From Streptococcus sp. 596553 (GTDB lineage Bacteria; Bacillota; Bacilli; Lactobacillales; Streptococcaceae): 64,000 nucleotides of DNA. The DNA is taken from positions 496,415 to 560,414 of the forward strand of contig NZ_OXCQ01000001.1 of assembly GCF_900411395.1 (NCBI RefSeq). Direction: 5' to 3'. Under the pieces are notes generated by a model that saw only the letters and a program-made list of their open reading frames with translations, did no database searches and was not told the DNA's origin. The translations under genes and the position numbers were made by a program. This document shows positions 1 to 9,386 of the stretch, in pieces (positions within the stretch are counted from its first letter, which is position 1; every line of letters begins with the position of its first letter).

Positions 1-892
1 TGTCAAAACGATTGAGGATAAAGGTAATAAAGGCAGTGAAGTTAATTAGTTCCACATCTAGGTGACTAGTGGCGTTATCAATCCGTGAAAGATGGAGGAG
101 ATCCGTCACCATGCGCATCATACGGTTGGTTTCGTCCAGAGACACCTTGATGAAGTCTGGTGCTACAGTTTCACACAAAGCTCCCTCATCCAAGGCTTCA
201 AGATAAGATTTCACGCTGGTTAAAGGAGTCCGTAACTCATGACTAACGTTGGAAACAAAGAGTCTCCGTTCGCGCTCTTCCTTCTCCTGCTCCGTCGTAT
301 CATGCAAAACAGCCACCAAACCAGAAATAAAGCCAGACTCTCGACGAATCAAGGCAAAGCGAACTCGAAGGCTCAGATATTCGCCATTGATGTCTTGGGA
401 ATCTAGCAACAATTCTGGACTTTGGGTAATCAAATCACGCAATTCATAGTCTTCTTCTATCTTGAGTAATTCCAAAATGCTTCTATTCAGAACATCTTCT
501 TTAACCAGCCCCAGTTGCTTCTTGGCTGTATCGTTAATCATGATAATCTGACCCCGACGATTGGTCGCAAGAACCCCATCCGTCATATAAAACAGGATAC
601 TATTTAGCCTCTTACTCTCTTGTTCTAGATTTTCCTGAGTGAGACGAATAACCTCCGACAAGTCATTCAAATTATTGGTAATGTTGGTGATTTCAGACCC
701 ACCTTGCATATCAAGAACCTTGGAATAATCTCCTGCAATCAAATCTTTAACCTTTTGATTGATTTGCTTCAACCGAATATTATCACGTCTATTTTCCAGT
801 AATAGGAGGGTCACAACAAGGATGAAACCTAACAAAATCAGGATAAAGATAAAATCTCTGGTAAAAATGGTTTGTTTCAGTAAATCAAGCAT
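1..892 (-). CDS. vicK: Sensor histidine kinase VicK/WalK, 3' end cut by window edge
   Basis: Membrane kinase of the essential VicRK (WalRK) two-component system, which controls cell-wall hydrolase genes. I translated the minus strand: about 297 N-terminal codons are present. One membrane segment lies at residues 13-33, with no extracellular sensor domain, which is typical of streptococcal VicK. A HAMP-like linker and PAS domain follow (about 100-205), then the HisKA phosphoacceptor motif '[10 protein letters not shown]' near residue 218. The ATP-binding domain lies beyond base 1. The ATG overlaps the vicR stop by 8 bases, so the two are translationally coupled. Truncated only by the window edge, with no sign of damage. 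Confidence 0.95.
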   Translation of the reverse strand, partial: MLDLLKQTIFTRDFIFILILLGFILVVTLLLLENRRDNIRLKQINQKVKDLIAGDYSKVLDMQGGSEITNITNNLNDLSEVIRLTQENLEQESKRLNSILFYMTDGVLATNRRGQIIMINDTAKKQLGLVKEDVLNRSILELLKIEEDYELRDLITQSPELLLDSQDINGEYLSLRVRFALIRRESGFISGLVAVLHDTTEQEKEERERRLFVSNVSHELRTPLTSVKSYLEALDEGALCETVAPDFIKVSLDETNRMMRMVTDLLHLSRIDNATSHLDVELINFTAFITFILNRFD

Positions 893-1589
893 TATTTCTC
901 ATGTAATATCCTACACCACGGCGCGTCAAGATATACTCTGGTCGGCTGGGTGTATCTTCAATCTTCTCACGCAGACGTCGGACAGTCACATCAACCGTAC
1001 GGACATCACCAAAATAGTCATAACCCCAGACAGTCTCAAGCAAGTGTTCGCGCGTAATGACTTGACCTGTATGCGATGCCAAATGATACAAAAGCTCAAA
1101 CTCACGATGGGTTAAGTCTAGTTCTTCGCCATATTTTTTAGCCACGTAGGCGTCTGGAACAATTTCTAAATCCCCAATTTGGATAGGCTGAGGTTTGCTA
1201 TCTGCTTCCTGCCCATCTACTGGCATAGGTTGAGAACGACGAAGAAGAGCTTTAACACGCGCCTGCAACTCACGATTGGAGAAGGGTTTTGTCACATAGT
1301 CATCTGCCCCAAGCTCCAAACCGATGACCTTATCAAATTCGCTGTCTTTAGCCGACAGCATGATAATAGGTACACTACTTGTCTTGCGAATGGTCTTAGC
1401 AACTTCTAAACCATCAATTTCTGGAAGCATCAAATCCAGAATAATAATATCTGGCTGCTCTGCTTCAAATTGTTCTAACGCTTCACGACCGTTAAAAGCA
1501 GTTACAACTTCGTAACCTTCCTTGGTCATATTAAACTTGATAATATCCGAGATTGGTTTCTCATCATCTACAATTAGTATTTTTTTCAT
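885..1589 (-). CDS. vicR: Response regulator VicR/WalR (OmpR family)
   Basis: DNA-binding response regulator partner of VicK, 234 residues. The receiver domain (about 3-115) has the acidic pair 'VDDE' and the phosphorylated Asp52 in 'LDLMLP'; the conserved Lys is in 'VTKPFS'. The C-terminal winged helix (about 140-232) is of the OmpR type. I place the start at '[10 protein letters not shown]' because AAAGGTGAAC sits just before this ATG; an upstream ATG at 1631 would add 14 residues unlike the family. A -10 box TATAAT (minus strand, 1611-1616) lies 22 bases upstream. Operon with vicK; the usual third gene vicX would be off the left edge. Confidence 0.97.
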   Translation of the reverse strand: MKKILIVDDEKPISDIIKFNMTKEGYEVVTAFNGREALEQFEAEQPDIIILDLMLPEIDGLEVAKTIRKTSSVPIIMLSAKDSEFDKVIGLELGADDYVTKPFSNRELQARVKALLRRSQPMPVDGQEADSKPQPIQIGDLEIVPDAYVAKKYGEELDLTHREFELLYHLASHTGQVITREHLLETVWGYDYFGDVRTVDVTVRRLREKIEDTPSRPEYILTRRGVGYYMRNNA

Positions 1590-1644
1590 ATGTTCACCTT
1601 TTTCTCTACTATTATACCAAAAAAATAACAAGAAGACACAATAG

Positions 1645-2820
1645 CTAGTCTTTGCTACTGTCTAAGTTGGCTTTTGCATAAGCCTGCCAGATTTTTTGTT
1701 GGGGTTTGGCAAGTGGGTAATTCTTGAACTCTTCTGGTGAAAGCCAGCGAACTTCCCTATCTGAAAAATCATGGTAGTCACTCACCTGACCGGCTACAAT
1801 TTGAACATGCCACTTGCGATGGCTAAAGACATGTTTTACCATCTCAAAATAAGTATCAAACCAATCAACATCTAAGTCATAGTCCTGCTGGAAACTCTCT
1901 TCTGGACTGGGACCAAAGTTCACATTTTCTTCTGCAACCTGATGAAAGAGGTCAAACTGCTCTCCTTGCGAAAAGTTATCAACTTCTATCAAGGGGAAAT
2001 GCCAAAAACCTGCCAATAGTTTTTCACTTTCATTTTTTTCAAGCAAAAATTGTCCCTGACTATTCTTTACCACCAAGGCTTTAAGATAAATAGGGACCGG
2101 CTTTTTCTTGGGAGCCTTGATTGGATAACGGTCCATGGTTCCATTCTGATATGCTGCACTAAAGTCCTTAACTGGACTTTCTTCTGGTCTGGGATTTACA
2201 GGAGCCTCAATATCTGAGCCCAAGTCCATTAAGGCTTGGTTAAAGTCACCAGGACGATCTGGATCAATCAAGATTTCCATCATTGCCTGAAAAATTTTGC
2301 GATTACTTGGAATTCCAATATCGTGATTGACTTCAAACAGACGCGCCAAGACCCGCATGACATTACCATCTACAGCTGGCTCAGGCAAGTTAAAAGCGAT
2401 ACTGGAAATAGCTCCTGCTGTGTAAGGGCCAATCCCTTTCAAACTGGAAATTCCTTCATAGGTATTTGGAAATTGGCCACCAAAATCAGTCATAATCTGC
2501 TGGGCTGCAGCCTGCATATTACGAACTCGAGAATAATAACCCAAACCTTCCCAAGCCTTCAACAAACGCTCTTCAGGCGCATTCGCCAAACTTTCCACTG
2601 TTGGAAACCAGTCCAAGAATCGTTCATAGTAGGGAATAACTGTATCCACCCTGGTCTGCTGAAGCATGATTTCAGATACCCAGATGTGATAAGGCTTTTT
2701 ACTCCTACGCCATGGTAAATCTCTTTTATTTTCATCATACCAGTTGAGAAGTTTCTTACGAAAAGAAACAATCTTCTCCTCTGGCCACATGGCAATACCA
2801 TATTCTTTCAAATCTAACAT
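1645..2820 (-). CDS. mutY: A/G-specific adenine glycosylase MutY, lacking Fe-S cysteines
   Basis: Removes adenine mispaired with 8-oxoguanine, in the same pathway as MutX encoded at 14396. 391 residues. Visible: catalytic Glu50 in 'SEIMLQQT', helix-hairpin-helix 'GIGPYTAGA' (about 130-137), catalytic Asp151 in '[11 protein letters not shown]', and a C-terminal NUDIX-like 8-oxoG recognition domain (about 240-375, 'FSHRKWHV'). Odd: the four cysteines that normally bind a 4Fe-4S cluster (C-X6-C-X2-C-X5-C) are replaced by Glu205, Pro212, Ser215 and Ser221, and the whole protein contains no cysteine. Otherwise full length, so this looks like a natural clusterless form rather than a broken gene. 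It stands alone, 55 bases from vicR. Confidence 0.96.
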   Translation of the reverse strand: MLDLKEYGIAMWPEEKIVSFRKKLLNWYDENKRDLPWRRSKKPYHIWVSEIMLQQTRVDTVIPYYERFLDWFPTVESLANAPEERLLKAWEGLGYYSRVRNMQAAAQQIMTDFGGQFPNTYEGISSLKGIGPYTAGAISSIAFNLPEPAVDGNVMRVLARLFEVNHDIGIPSNRKIFQAMMEILIDPDRPGDFNQALMDLGSDIEAPVNPRPEESPVKDFSAAYQNGTMDRYPIKAPKKKPVPIYLKALVVKNSQGQFLLEKNESEKLLAGFWHFPLIEVDNFSQGEQFDLFHQVAEENVNFGPSPEESFQQDYDLDVDWFDTYFEMVKHVFSHRKWHVQIVAGQVSDYHDFSDREVRWLSPEEFKNYPLAKPQQKIWQAYAKANLDSSKD

Positions 2821-2897
2821 ATCTCTAGTATAACACAGAAGACTCTAACTGTCCTTTTCCTAGTATTAAAAAGCCTCTTCCCAAGGGAAAAGGACTG

Positions 2898-3092
2898 ATA
2901 CTCAATGAAAATCAAAGAGAAAACTAGGAAGCTAGCCGCAGGTTGCTCAAAACACTGTTTTGAGGTTGGGGATAGAACTGACGTAGTCAGCTCAAAACAC
3001 CGTTTTGAGGTTGCAGATAGAACTGACGTAGTCAGTAACATCTATACGGCAAGGTGAATCTGACGTAGTTTGAAGAGATTTTCGAAGAGTAT
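2898..3092 (-). repeat. BOX element (boxA-boxB-boxB-boxC)
   Basis: Starts 'atactcaatgaaaatcaaag' and ends 'ttcgaagagtat', the two ends of the pneumococcal BOX repeat. The boxA end is on the right, so it reads in the minus direction. Two boxB-like modules with 'gttttgaggttg' and 'gaactgacgtagtcag' lie between A and C. The element sits between the 5' end of mutY and the 3' end of fhs. Confidence 0.93.
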
Positions 3093-3129
3093 AAATCTTA
3101 TTGATAAACTGCTTGCAGCAAATAAGAAA

Positions 3130-3259
3130 TAGGTGGGGCAAAAGTCTTTAAACCCAAAAAACGCATAATATTCGGTGTTGAAAAACCTTGATATTATGCG
3201 CTCTATTATGGGGAAATTTACTTCATTTTCTCCTGAAATTGAGTTTTTACCCAATCTCT
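3130..3259 (-). repeat. Hairpin-bearing intergenic repeat, copy 1
   Basis: A roughly 130-bp sequence with an imperfect inverted repeat 'acgcataatat' / 'atattatgcgc' followed by 'tttacttcattttctcctg'. Similar sequence is seen at 30922-30993 and 61651-61745, so it is a dispersed element; I cannot assign it to BOX, RUP or SPRITE. It lies directly after the fhs stop and could act as its terminator. Confidence 0.7.
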
Positions 3260-3278
3260 CAAAGTCAATTGCAATATA

Positions 3279-4949
3279 CTAGAACAAGCCTAATACTGTT
3301 CCATCGCTTTCAACATCCATGTTGAGGGCTGCTGGTCGTTTGGGAAGTCCTGGCATGGTCATGACATCGCCAGTTAGGGCAACGATAAAGCCTGCCCCTA
3401 ATTTTGGTACCAATTCACGAATAGTAATTTCAAAGTTTTCAGGTGCTCCAAGTGAATTCGGATTGTCTGAGAAACTATATTGAGTCTTAGCCATACAGAT
3501 TGGCAATTTGTCCCAACCGTTTTGAACGATTTGAGCGATTTGTGTTTGAGCTTTCTTCTCAAAGTTTACTTTGCTACCACGGTAGATTTCAGTAACAATC
3601 TTTTCAATCTTTTCTTGGACAGAAAGGTCATTATCATACAAACGTTTGTAGTTAGCTAGGTTTTCAGCGATAGTCTTGACAACCGTTTCAGCAAGCGCTA
3701 CTCCACCTTCTGCACCATCAGCCCAGACACTTGCCAACTCAACTGGTACATCGATTGAGGCACAAAGCTCTTTCAAGGCTGCGATTTCTGCTTCAGTATC
3801 AGAGACAAATTCATTGATTGCTACGACTGCAGGTACTCCAAATTTACGGATATTTTCAACGTGGCGTTTCAAGTTAGCAAAACCTGCACGAACCGCCTCC
3901 ACATTTTCTTCTGTCAAAGCGTCTTTAGCTACACCACCATTCATCTTAAGGGCACGAAGGGTTGCGACGATAACAACTGCATCTGGAGATGTTGGCAAGT
4001 TTGGTGTCTTAATATCAAGGAATTTCTCAGCACCAAGGTCTGCACCAAAACCAGCTTCAGTAACTGTGTAATCAGCCAAGTGAAGGGCTGTGCTTGTTGC
4101 CAAGACTGAATTACATCCATGAGCAATATTAGCAAATGGACCACCATGTACAAAGGCAGGCGTTCCATAAATTGTCTGAACCAGGTTCGGCTTAATAGCA
4201 TCCTTCAAGATCAAAGCTAAGGCACCTTCAACCTGCAAATCACCTACAGAAACAGGGGTACGGTCATAGCGATAACCGATAACGATATTAGCCAAACGGC
4301 GTTTCAAGTCCTCGATGTCTGTTGCCAAGCAAAGAATTGCCATGATTTCGGAAGCAACTGTAATATCAAAGCCATCCTCACGTGGAATACCATTTAGAGG
4401 GCCACCAAGTCCAACGGTCACATGGCGAAGAGCACGGTCGTTCAAGTCCACTACACGTTTCCAGAGAATACGGCGTTGATCAATTCCAAGCTCATTTCCT
4501 TGGTGCAAGTGGTTGTCAATCAAGGCAGAAAGAGCATTGTTGGCAGTTGTAATGGCATGCATGTCTCCAGTAAAGTGGAGGTTGATGTCTTCCATTGGCA
4601 GAACTTGAGCGTAACCACCACCAGCGGCACCACCCTTGATACCCATTACTGGACCAAGAGATGGTTCGCGGATAGCGATCATGGTTTTTTTGCCAATCTT
4701 GTTCAAGGCATCCGCAAGACCAATGGTAATGGTTGATTTTCCTTCACCTGCAGGTGTTGGGTTGATGGCAGTAACCAAGATTAATTTCCCAACTGGATTG
4801 CTCTCAACTGCACGAATTTTATCAAAGCTGAGCTTAGCCTTGTACTTTCCATACAACTCCAAATCATCGTAAGAAATGCCCAGTTTCTCTACAACATCAA
4901 CGATTGGCTTCAACTCAATACTCTGTGCGATTTCAATATCTGTTTTCAT
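3279..4949 (-). CDS. fhs: Formate--tetrahydrofolate ligase
   Basis: Cytosolic enzyme making 10-formyl-THF from formate, THF and ATP, feeding purine and formyl-Met synthesis. 556 residues, the normal length. The P-loop-like ATP motif '[19 protein letters not shown]' is at about 64-82, and the folate/formate region '[20 protein letters not shown]' follows at about 102-121. The C-terminus '[20 protein letters not shown]' is conserved in the family. Single gene, transcribed away from coaB across a 225-bp divergent intergenic region holding the 15-bp palindrome 5090-5104 (atagttt-g-aaactat), a possible operator for which I have no candidate protein. Confidence 0.97.
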   Translation of the reverse strand: MKTDIEIAQSIELKPIVDVVEKLGISYDDLELYGKYKAKLSFDKIRAVESNPVGKLILVTAINPTPAGEGKSTITIGLADALNKIGKKTMIAIREPSLGPVMGIKGGAAGGGYAQVLPMEDINLHFTGDMHAITTANNALSALIDNHLHQGNELGIDQRRILWKRVVDLNDRALRHVTVGLGGPLNGIPREDGFDITVASEIMAILCLATDIEDLKRRLANIVIGYRYDRTPVSVGDLQVEGALALILKDAIKPNLVQTIYGTPAFVHGGPFANIAHGCNSVLATSTALHLADYTVTEAGFGADLGAEKFLDIKTPNLPTSPDAVVIVATLRALKMNGGVAKDALTEENVEAVRAGFANLKRHVENIRKFGVPAVVAINEFVSDTEAEIAALKELCASIDVPVELASVWADGAEGGVALAETVVKTIAENLANYKRLYDNDLSVQEKIEKIVTEIYRGSKVNFEKKAQTQIAQIVQNGWDKLPICMAKTQYSFSDNPNSLGAPENFEITIRELVPKLGAGFIVALTGDVMTMPGLPKRPAALNMDVESDGTVLGLF

Positions 4950-5139
4950 TCAAAACTCCTCTAACCTCTTTTATGATAATTCATTATAACACAAAACAAG
5001 ATTTTTAACATCCGAAAACTCTCTAAACGTTCGTAAATATCCCTGTTTTTAAGGTTTTTAGAGCCCTTTCTTAAATTTTATATGGCTTTATAGTTTGAAA
5101 CTATATTCTTTCCTTTTACCAAATTTTTATCACTTTCAT

Positions 5140-5168
5140 TTTACTTACCGTTTATTTTTGTGTACAAT
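5140..5168 (+). promoter_or_regulatory. coaB promoter, apparently giving a leaderless mRNA
   Basis: TTTACT (5140-5145), 17-base spacer, TACAAT (5163-5168). The predicted start of transcription, about 7 bases after the -10, coincides with the A of the coaB ATG at 5175. No Shine-Dalgarno sequence precedes that ATG. Positions are read directly; transcription start is inferred. Confidence 0.55.
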
Positions 5169-5174
5169 AGTGCT

Positions 5175-5864
5175 ATGAAAATTTTAGTTACATCGGGCGG
5201 TACCAGTGAAGCTATCGATAGCGTCCGCTCTATCACTAACCATTCCACAGGTCGCTTGGGGAAAATCATCACTGAAACCTTGCTTGCTGCTGGGCATGAA
5301 GTTTGTTTGATAACGACAAAACGAGCCGTGAAGCCAGAAGCCCATCCCAACCTAAGCATTCGAGAAATTAACAATACCAAGGACCTTCTACTAGAAATGC
5401 AAGAACATGTTCAGGATTATCAAGTCTTGATTCACTCAATGGCCGTATCCGACTACACTCCTGTTTATATGACGGGGCTGGAAGAAGTTCAGGCTAGCTC
5501 CAATCTAGAAGAATTTTTAAGCAAGCAAAATCATCAAGCTAAGATTTCTTCAACTGATGAGGTTCAGGTTTTGTTCCTAAAAAAGACTCCCAAAATCATC
5601 TCTCTAGTCAAGGAATGGAATCCTGCTATTCATCTGATTGGCTTTAAGCTGCTGGTTGATGTTACCGAAGATCATCTGGTTGACATTGCTAGAAAAAGTC
5701 TTATCAAGAACCAAGCAGACTTGATTATCGCAAATGACCTGACTCAAATTTCAGCAAACCAGCATCGTGCAATCTTTGTTGAGAAAGATTATCTTCAAAC
5801 GGTTAACACTAAAGAAGAAATTGCAAAACTCCTCCTTGAAAAAATTCAAGCCTATCATTCGTAG
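5175..5864 (+). CDS. coaB: Phosphopantothenate--cysteine ligase CoaB
   Basis: Second step of CoA synthesis from pantothenate: joins cysteine to 4'-phosphopantothenate. 229 residues, a stand-alone ligase as usual in streptococci, where CoaB and CoaC are separate genes. Rossmann-like start 'MKILVTSGGTSEAIDSVRSI' with the 'NHSTGRLG' motif; 'SDYTP' at about 96-100; 'LIGFK' near 162-166. I chose the ATG at 5175 because the family begins at 'MKILVTSGGT'; the upstream in-frame ATG at 5160 falls within the promoter. First gene of coaB-coaC-ECF; 11 bases to coaC. Confidence 0.95.
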   Translation: MKILVTSGGTSEAIDSVRSITNHSTGRLGKIITETLLAAGHEVCLITTKRAVKPEAHPNLSIREINNTKDLLLEMQEHVQDYQVLIHSMAVSDYTPVYMTGLEEVQASSNLEEFLSKQNHQAKISSTDEVQVLFLKKTPKIISLVKEWNPAIHLIGFKLLVDVTEDHLVDIARKSLIKNQADLIIANDLTQISANQHRAIFVEKDYLQTVNTKEEIAKLLLEKIQAYHS

Positions 5865-5875
5865 AAAGGAAAGCT

Positions 5876-6427
5876 ATGGCAAACATTCTCTTGGCTGTAA
5901 CGGGCTCAATCGCCTCTTACAAGTCGGCAGATTTAGTCAGTTCTCTAAAAAAACAAGGTCATCAAGTCACTGTCTTAATGACTCAGGCTGCTACAGAGTT
6001 TATCCAACCTTTAACACTACAGGTCTTATCGCAGAATCCTGTCCACTTGGATGTTATGAAGGAACCCTATCCTGATCAAGTCAATCATATCGAACTTGGA
6101 AAAAAGGCGGATTTATTTATCGTGGCCCCTGCAACAGCTAACACTATTGCAAAACTAGCCCATGGTTTTGCGGACAACATGGTAACTTGTACAGCTCTAG
6201 CCTTGCCCAGTCATATTCCTAAACTAATAGCTCCTGCTATGAATACAAAAATGTATGACCATCCAGCAACTCAGGCTAATCTAAAAACATTAGAAACCTA
6301 CGGCTATCAGCTGATTGCTCCTAAGGAATCCCTACTAGCTTGTGGAGACCACGGACGAGGAGCTTTAGCCGACCTCACAATTATTTTAGAAAGAATAAAG
6401 GAAACTCTCGATGAAAAAACGCTCTAA
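5876..6427 (+). CDS. coaC: Phosphopantothenoylcysteine decarboxylase CoaC
   Basis: Flavoprotein that decarboxylates the CoaB product to 4'-phosphopantetheine. 183 residues, normal for stand-alone CoaC. Visible motifs: N-terminal 'LLAVTGSIASYKSADL', the active-site His in 'VNHIELGKKADL', the 'VAPATANTIAKLA' FMN region, 'PAMNTKMYDHPA' and the catalytic Cys loop 'LLACGDHGRGAL'. Preceded by the ribosome site GAAAGGAAAG. Its last 17 bases overlap the start of the next gene, which points to translational coupling. Confidence 0.96.
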   Translation: MANILLAVTGSIASYKSADLVSSLKKQGHQVTVLMTQAATEFIQPLTLQVLSQNPVHLDVMKEPYPDQVNHIELGKKADLFIVAPATANTIAKLAHGFADNMVTCTALALPSHIPKLIAPAMNTKMYDHPATQANLKTLETYGYQLIAPKESLLACGDHGRGALADLTIILERIKETLDEKTL

Positions 6428-6974
6428 TATTGCACCCATTGCTATCTTTTTTGCAACCATGCTCGTGATACACTTTCTGAGCTCGCTTATCTTTAACCTT
6501 TTTCCATTCCCAATCAAACCGACTATCGTTCATATTCCTGTCATTATTGCCAGCATTATTTACGGTCCACGAGTTGGGGTTACACTTGGATTTTTAATGG
6601 GACTACTTAGCTTGACAGTTAATACGATTACAATTCTACCAACAAGCTACCTCTTCTCACCTTTTGTACCAAACGGAAACATCTACTCAGCTATCATTGC
6701 CATCGTCCCACGTATTTTGATTGGTTTAACTCCGTATCTAGTCTATAAACTGATGAAAAATAAAACTGGTCTTATTTTAGCTGGTGCCCTTGGTTCACTT
6801 ACCAACACAGTCTTTGTCCTTGGTGGAATTTTCTACCTTTTTGGAAATGTCTTTGATGGTAATATCCAAAAACTCCTGGCAACCGTTATCTCAACAAACT
6901 CCATTGCCGAATTAGTTATTTCCGCAGTTCTAACCCTAGCCATTGTTCCACGACTACAAACCTTGAAGAAATAA
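6411..6974 (+). CDS. ECF transporter substrate-binding (S) component, probably for pantothenate
   Basis: Small hydrophobic membrane protein of 187 residues with about five to six membrane segments and few charges, the build of S components of energy-coupling factor vitamin transporters. Conserved pattern 'VHIPVIIASIIYGPRVGVTLGFLMGLLSL' style segment at about 41-69. No ATPase or T component is nearby; these are shared and encoded elsewhere. Overlap with coaC and the CoA-pathway context make pantothenate or a precursor the likely substrate (PanT-like); this is inference from context. Start ATG 6411 lies inside coaC. Confidence 0.85.
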   Translation: MKKRSNIAPIAIFFATMLVIHFLSSLIFNLFPFPIKPTIVHIPVIIASIIYGPRVGVTLGFLMGLLSLTVNTITILPTSYLFSPFVPNGNIYSAIIAIVPRILIGLTPYLVYKLMKNKTGLILAGALGSLTNTVFVLGGIFYLFGNVFDGNIQKLLATVISTNSIAELVISAVLTLAIVPRLQTLKK

Positions 6975-6978
6975 AAAC

Positions 6979-7010
6979 AATCTCCGCTTTCAAGATTGAA
7001 GGTGGAGATT
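6979..7010 (+). terminator. Terminator of the coaBC-ECF operon
   Basis: aatctcc (6979-6985) pairs with ggagatt (7004-7010), with inner pairing tttcaa/ttgaag, followed by TTTTG. It begins 4 bases after the stop codon. Confidence 0.7.
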
Positions 7011-7088
7011 TTGCTCTATACAGTTTCTTTTTAGTGAAATCTTTACTAACTTTTAACTAAAAAATGATCTATAAACCCAAGTAAATCC

Positions 7089-7137
7089 TTGCTTTATTGT
7101 CTGGTTTATTGTACTATACTAGTGTATATACAGCTAA
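7089..7137 (+). promoter_or_regulatory. niaX-niaR promoter with NiaR operator
   Basis: Promoter TTGCTT (7089-7094), 17 bases, TACTAT (7112-7117). Overlapping the -10 and the start point is tactagtgtatatacagcta (7117-7136), which agrees closely with my memory of the published NiaR consensus (TACWRGTGT-TAKACA-like). A repressor bound here would block transcription, so the operon is probably autoregulated by NiaR with nicotinic acid as co-repressor. Confidence 0.8.
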
Positions 7138-7150
7138 AAAGGAGATTCTT

Positions 7151-7678
7151 ATGAATACACGGAAAAAAACACAATTTATGACCATGACTGCCCTCTTAAC
7201 GGCTATCGCAATTTTGATTCCAATTGTTATGCCTTTCAAGATTGTCATTCCACCTGCTTCTTACACTTTGGGGAGCCACATCGCTATTTTTATTGCCATG
7301 TTCTTGTCGCCCTTGATGGCAGTTTTTGTCATCCTAGCCTCTAGTTTTGGATTTTTGATGGCTGGCTATCCCATGGTTATCGTATTTCGAGCTTTTTCCC
7401 ATATCTTTTTTGGGACTTTGGGAGCTCTTTACCTACAAAAATTCCCCGATACCCTAGATAAACCAAAAGCTTCCTGGATTTTCAACTTTGTTTTGGCTGT
7501 CGTTCATGCCCTTGCTGAAGTATTAGCTTGTGTCATTTTTTATGCAACTTCCGGTACCAATGTAGAAAATATGTTTTACGTTCTATTTGTGCTAGTTGGA
7601 TTTGGCACAATTATCCATAGTATGGTAGACTATACATTAGCACTAGCTGTCTATAAAGTGCTTCGAAAACGCCGTTAA
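7151..7678 (+). CDS. niaX: Niacin ECF transporter S component NiaX
   Basis: Membrane protein of 175 residues, about six membrane segments, N-terminus 'MNTRKKTQFMTMTALLTAIA'. Binds nicotinate or nicotinamide for uptake through the shared ECF module. The ATG at 7151 is chosen because AAAGGAGATTCTT precedes it; the upstream in-frame ATG at 7097 lies in the promoter. Identification rests on the S-component build, the NiaR-type operator upstream and the niaR gene 12 bases downstream. A different vitamin is possible but unlikely in this context. Confidence 0.85.
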   Translation: MNTRKKTQFMTMTALLTAIAILIPIVMPFKIVIPPASYTLGSHIAIFIAMFLSPLMAVFVILASSFGFLMAGYPMVIVFRAFSHIFFGTLGALYLQKFPDTLDKPKASWIFNFVLAVVHALAEVLACVIFYATSGTNVENMFYVLFVLVGFGTIIHSMVDYTLALAVYKVLRKRR

Positions 7679-7690
7679 AAAGGAAAAGCT

Positions 7691-8206
7691 ATGACAAAAG
7701 ATCGCAAACAAGCTCTGCTCCAACTCTTGAAAGAAGCTCCTAAAGCCCTCAATGGCCAAAGTTTGGCGGAACATTTTCATGTCACACGTCAGGTCATTGT
7801 GCAGGACATTGCAATTTTGAGAGCCGATGGCGCTCCTATCCTATCTACTAATCGTGGCTACATCTATAAGCAAATTGATACCAATCCTTATGTCCATAAA
7901 CTTTTCAAGGTGAAACATGAAGTTGAAGAAATCGGTCAGGAACTTCTTGCTATCGTAGATAATGGAGGGCGTGTTCAAAATACCTTGATTGATCATCCTG
8001 TTTACGGAGAAATTGAAACTCTACTCAAACTTTCTTGTCGCAGAGATGTGCAACATTTTCTAGAACAAGTCGAGCATTCAGATTTTAGACCTCTGTCTGA
8101 ATTAACAGATGGCATCCATTACCACCTAATCGAAGCCGAAACGCAACAAGACCTCCACTATATCGAGGAGGCCTTGGATCAGCTCGGTTATTTAGTAAAG
8201 GATTAG
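7691..8206 (+). CDS. niaR: Niacin-responsive repressor NiaR (HTH-11 + 3H domain)
   Basis: Transcriptional repressor of niacin uptake and NAD salvage genes. 171 residues. N-terminal winged helix (about 5-60, 'LAEHFHVTRQVIVQDIAIL') and C-terminal 3H domain (about 70-170) named for conserved histidines, seen here in 'LIDHPVYGE' and 'DGIHYHLIEAE'; they bind metal and nicotinate. RBS AAAAAGGAAAAGCT. The stop codon overlaps, tail to tail, the stop of a mutX remnant; the same arrangement occurs at 14396-14399, which shows the ancestral niaR/mutX junction. Confidence 0.93.
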   Translation: MTKDRKQALLQLLKEAPKALNGQSLAEHFHVTRQVIVQDIAILRADGAPILSTNRGYIYKQIDTNPYVHKLFKVKHEVEEIGQELLAIVDNGGRVQNTLIDHPVYGEIETLLKLSCRRDVQHFLEQVEHSDFRPLSELTDGIHYHLIEAETQQDLHYIEEALDQLGYLVKD

Positions 8207-8337
8207 AAAATTTTCTTTTCCCAATCGTCTTCTGTACGGTGGCGGTAGAAAAACTCTGACTTGTCAGGAGCGTCCATCATCTCCATCAAAGGTAACATAT
8301 CATAGGCCAGATCCAAGTTTGGAATCTGGTCTTTTTG
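8138..8337. repeat. Left 200-bp direct repeat bounding the ribose island
   Basis: Bases 8138-8337 align without gaps to 14331-14530 with 8 mismatches by my count (96% identity). The repeat covers the last 22 codons of niaR and the last ~44 codons of mutX. This copy belongs to the intact niaR; the partner copy belongs to the intact mutX. Confidence 0.95.
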
Positions 8338-8344
8338 AATCCAA
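8203..8344 (-). pseudogene. 3' remnant of mutX
   Basis: Minus-strand C-terminal fragment encoding '...APDKSEFFYRHRTEDDWEKK' to a stop at 8203, matching the C-terminus of the complete mutX at 14396-14863. It loses similarity after 8337. No start codon or upstream part; left behind when the ribose genes entered. Confidence 0.9.
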
Positions 8345-8420
8345 TAGCGCAAATAGTAACAATGATATTTAAAAACTACATTGAATGAAAATTAACAACT
8401 ACTTGCTTACTAAAAATATA

Positions 8421-9386
8421 TCACCAGTTATGTTGATCAACATTATCCTTAGTCACAAGATAAATTGGAGAAACTGTTTCTTTTTCCAGTTTTTTCCCTT
8501 GATAATGATCGATAGCTGATTGAATAGCAATTTCACCCATCTTAGCTGGTTGCTGAGCAATAGTGGCAGTAATATCACCTTTTGCAATAGCATCATGTGC
8601 ATCTGGTTGACCATCAATACCAACAATTAATACATTGATAAGACCAGCTGCTTTTACTGCTTGTGCAGCTCCTAACGCCATCTCATCATTCTGTGCAAAG
8701 ATTGCTTGTACTTCTTTGTTTCCTTGAATCATATTTTGCGCTGTATTCAAAGCTTTTGCGCGATCAAAATTAGCGGATTGACTAGAAAGAACATCTAAAT
8801 TTGTCTTTGAAATTTGTTCAAATCCTTTACCTCTATCTACAGTTGCAGAAGCGCCAGGGACTCCTGATAATTCAAAAGTTTTTGCTTTTTCTCCCAATTG
8901 CTTGGTAATAAATTCGGCAGCCATTTTACCTGCTTCTACGTTATCAGAAGCAACAGTTGTCAAGACTTCACCACCATTACTACCGCGGTCAATTAAGATT
9001 ACTGGAATATTTGCATTATTAGCAGCTTTAATAGATGTAACAATTGCATCAGAATCAACTGGATTAATTAGTAAGGCATCTACATTTTGACTAATAAAAT
9101 TCTGAATATCATCTGCTTGTCTAGCAGCATCATCTTGTGCATCTGCTATCTTCAAAGTTACTTCTTTTTCTCCTGCGGCTTTTTCAAGACCATCTTTCAT
9201 AGCTACAAAATAGGGATTGTTAGTAGTCGAAATAGAAACTCCTAATTTTAATTCTTTTGCCGACTTTTGAGTCGTAGATTTATTATCATTTGATGAATTT
9301 CCTAAACCAGTTTTTCCACAAGCTACTAAAGCAAAAATAAATGTTACAAACAAAGCAAAAATGCTAATTTTTTTAATAATTTTCAT
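8421..9386 (-). CDS. rbsB: Ribose ABC transporter substrate-binding lipoprotein
   Basis: Binds ribose outside the membrane and delivers it to RbsAC. 321 residues. Lipoprotein signal: basic start 'MKIIKKISI', hydrophobic stretch, lipobox 'LVAC' with Cys23, then a Ser/Asn/Lys-rich linker. Periplasmic-binding-protein-1 fold with 'LKLGVSISTTNNPYF', 'LINPVDSDAI', 'DRGSNGG', 'FAQNDEMALGA' and 'VGIDGQPDA', all typical of RbsB. Last gene of the operon, 103 bases after rbsC. No clear terminator follows in the 83 bases before the direct repeat. Confidence 0.95.
   Translation of the reverse strand: MKIIKKISIFALFVTFIFALVACGKTGLGNSSNDNKSTTQKSAKELKLGVSISTTNNPYFVAMKDGLEKAAGEKEVTLKIADAQDDAARQADDIQNFISQNVDALLINPVDSDAIVTSIKAANNANIPVILIDRGSNGGEVLTTVASDNVEAGKMAAEFITKQLGEKAKTFELSGVPGASATVDRGKGFEQISKTNLDVLSSQSANFDRAKALNTAQNMIQGNKEVQAIFAQNDEMALGAAQAVKAAGLINVLIVGIDGQPDAHDAIAKGDITATIAQQPAKMGEIAIQSAIDHYQGKKLEKETVSPIYLVTKDNVDQHNW

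Noticed and set aside
3676..4109. Long plus-strand frames opposite fhs
   Set aside because: They are antisense shadows of a strongly conserved enzyme, without ribosome sites; the composition follows from fhs codon usage.
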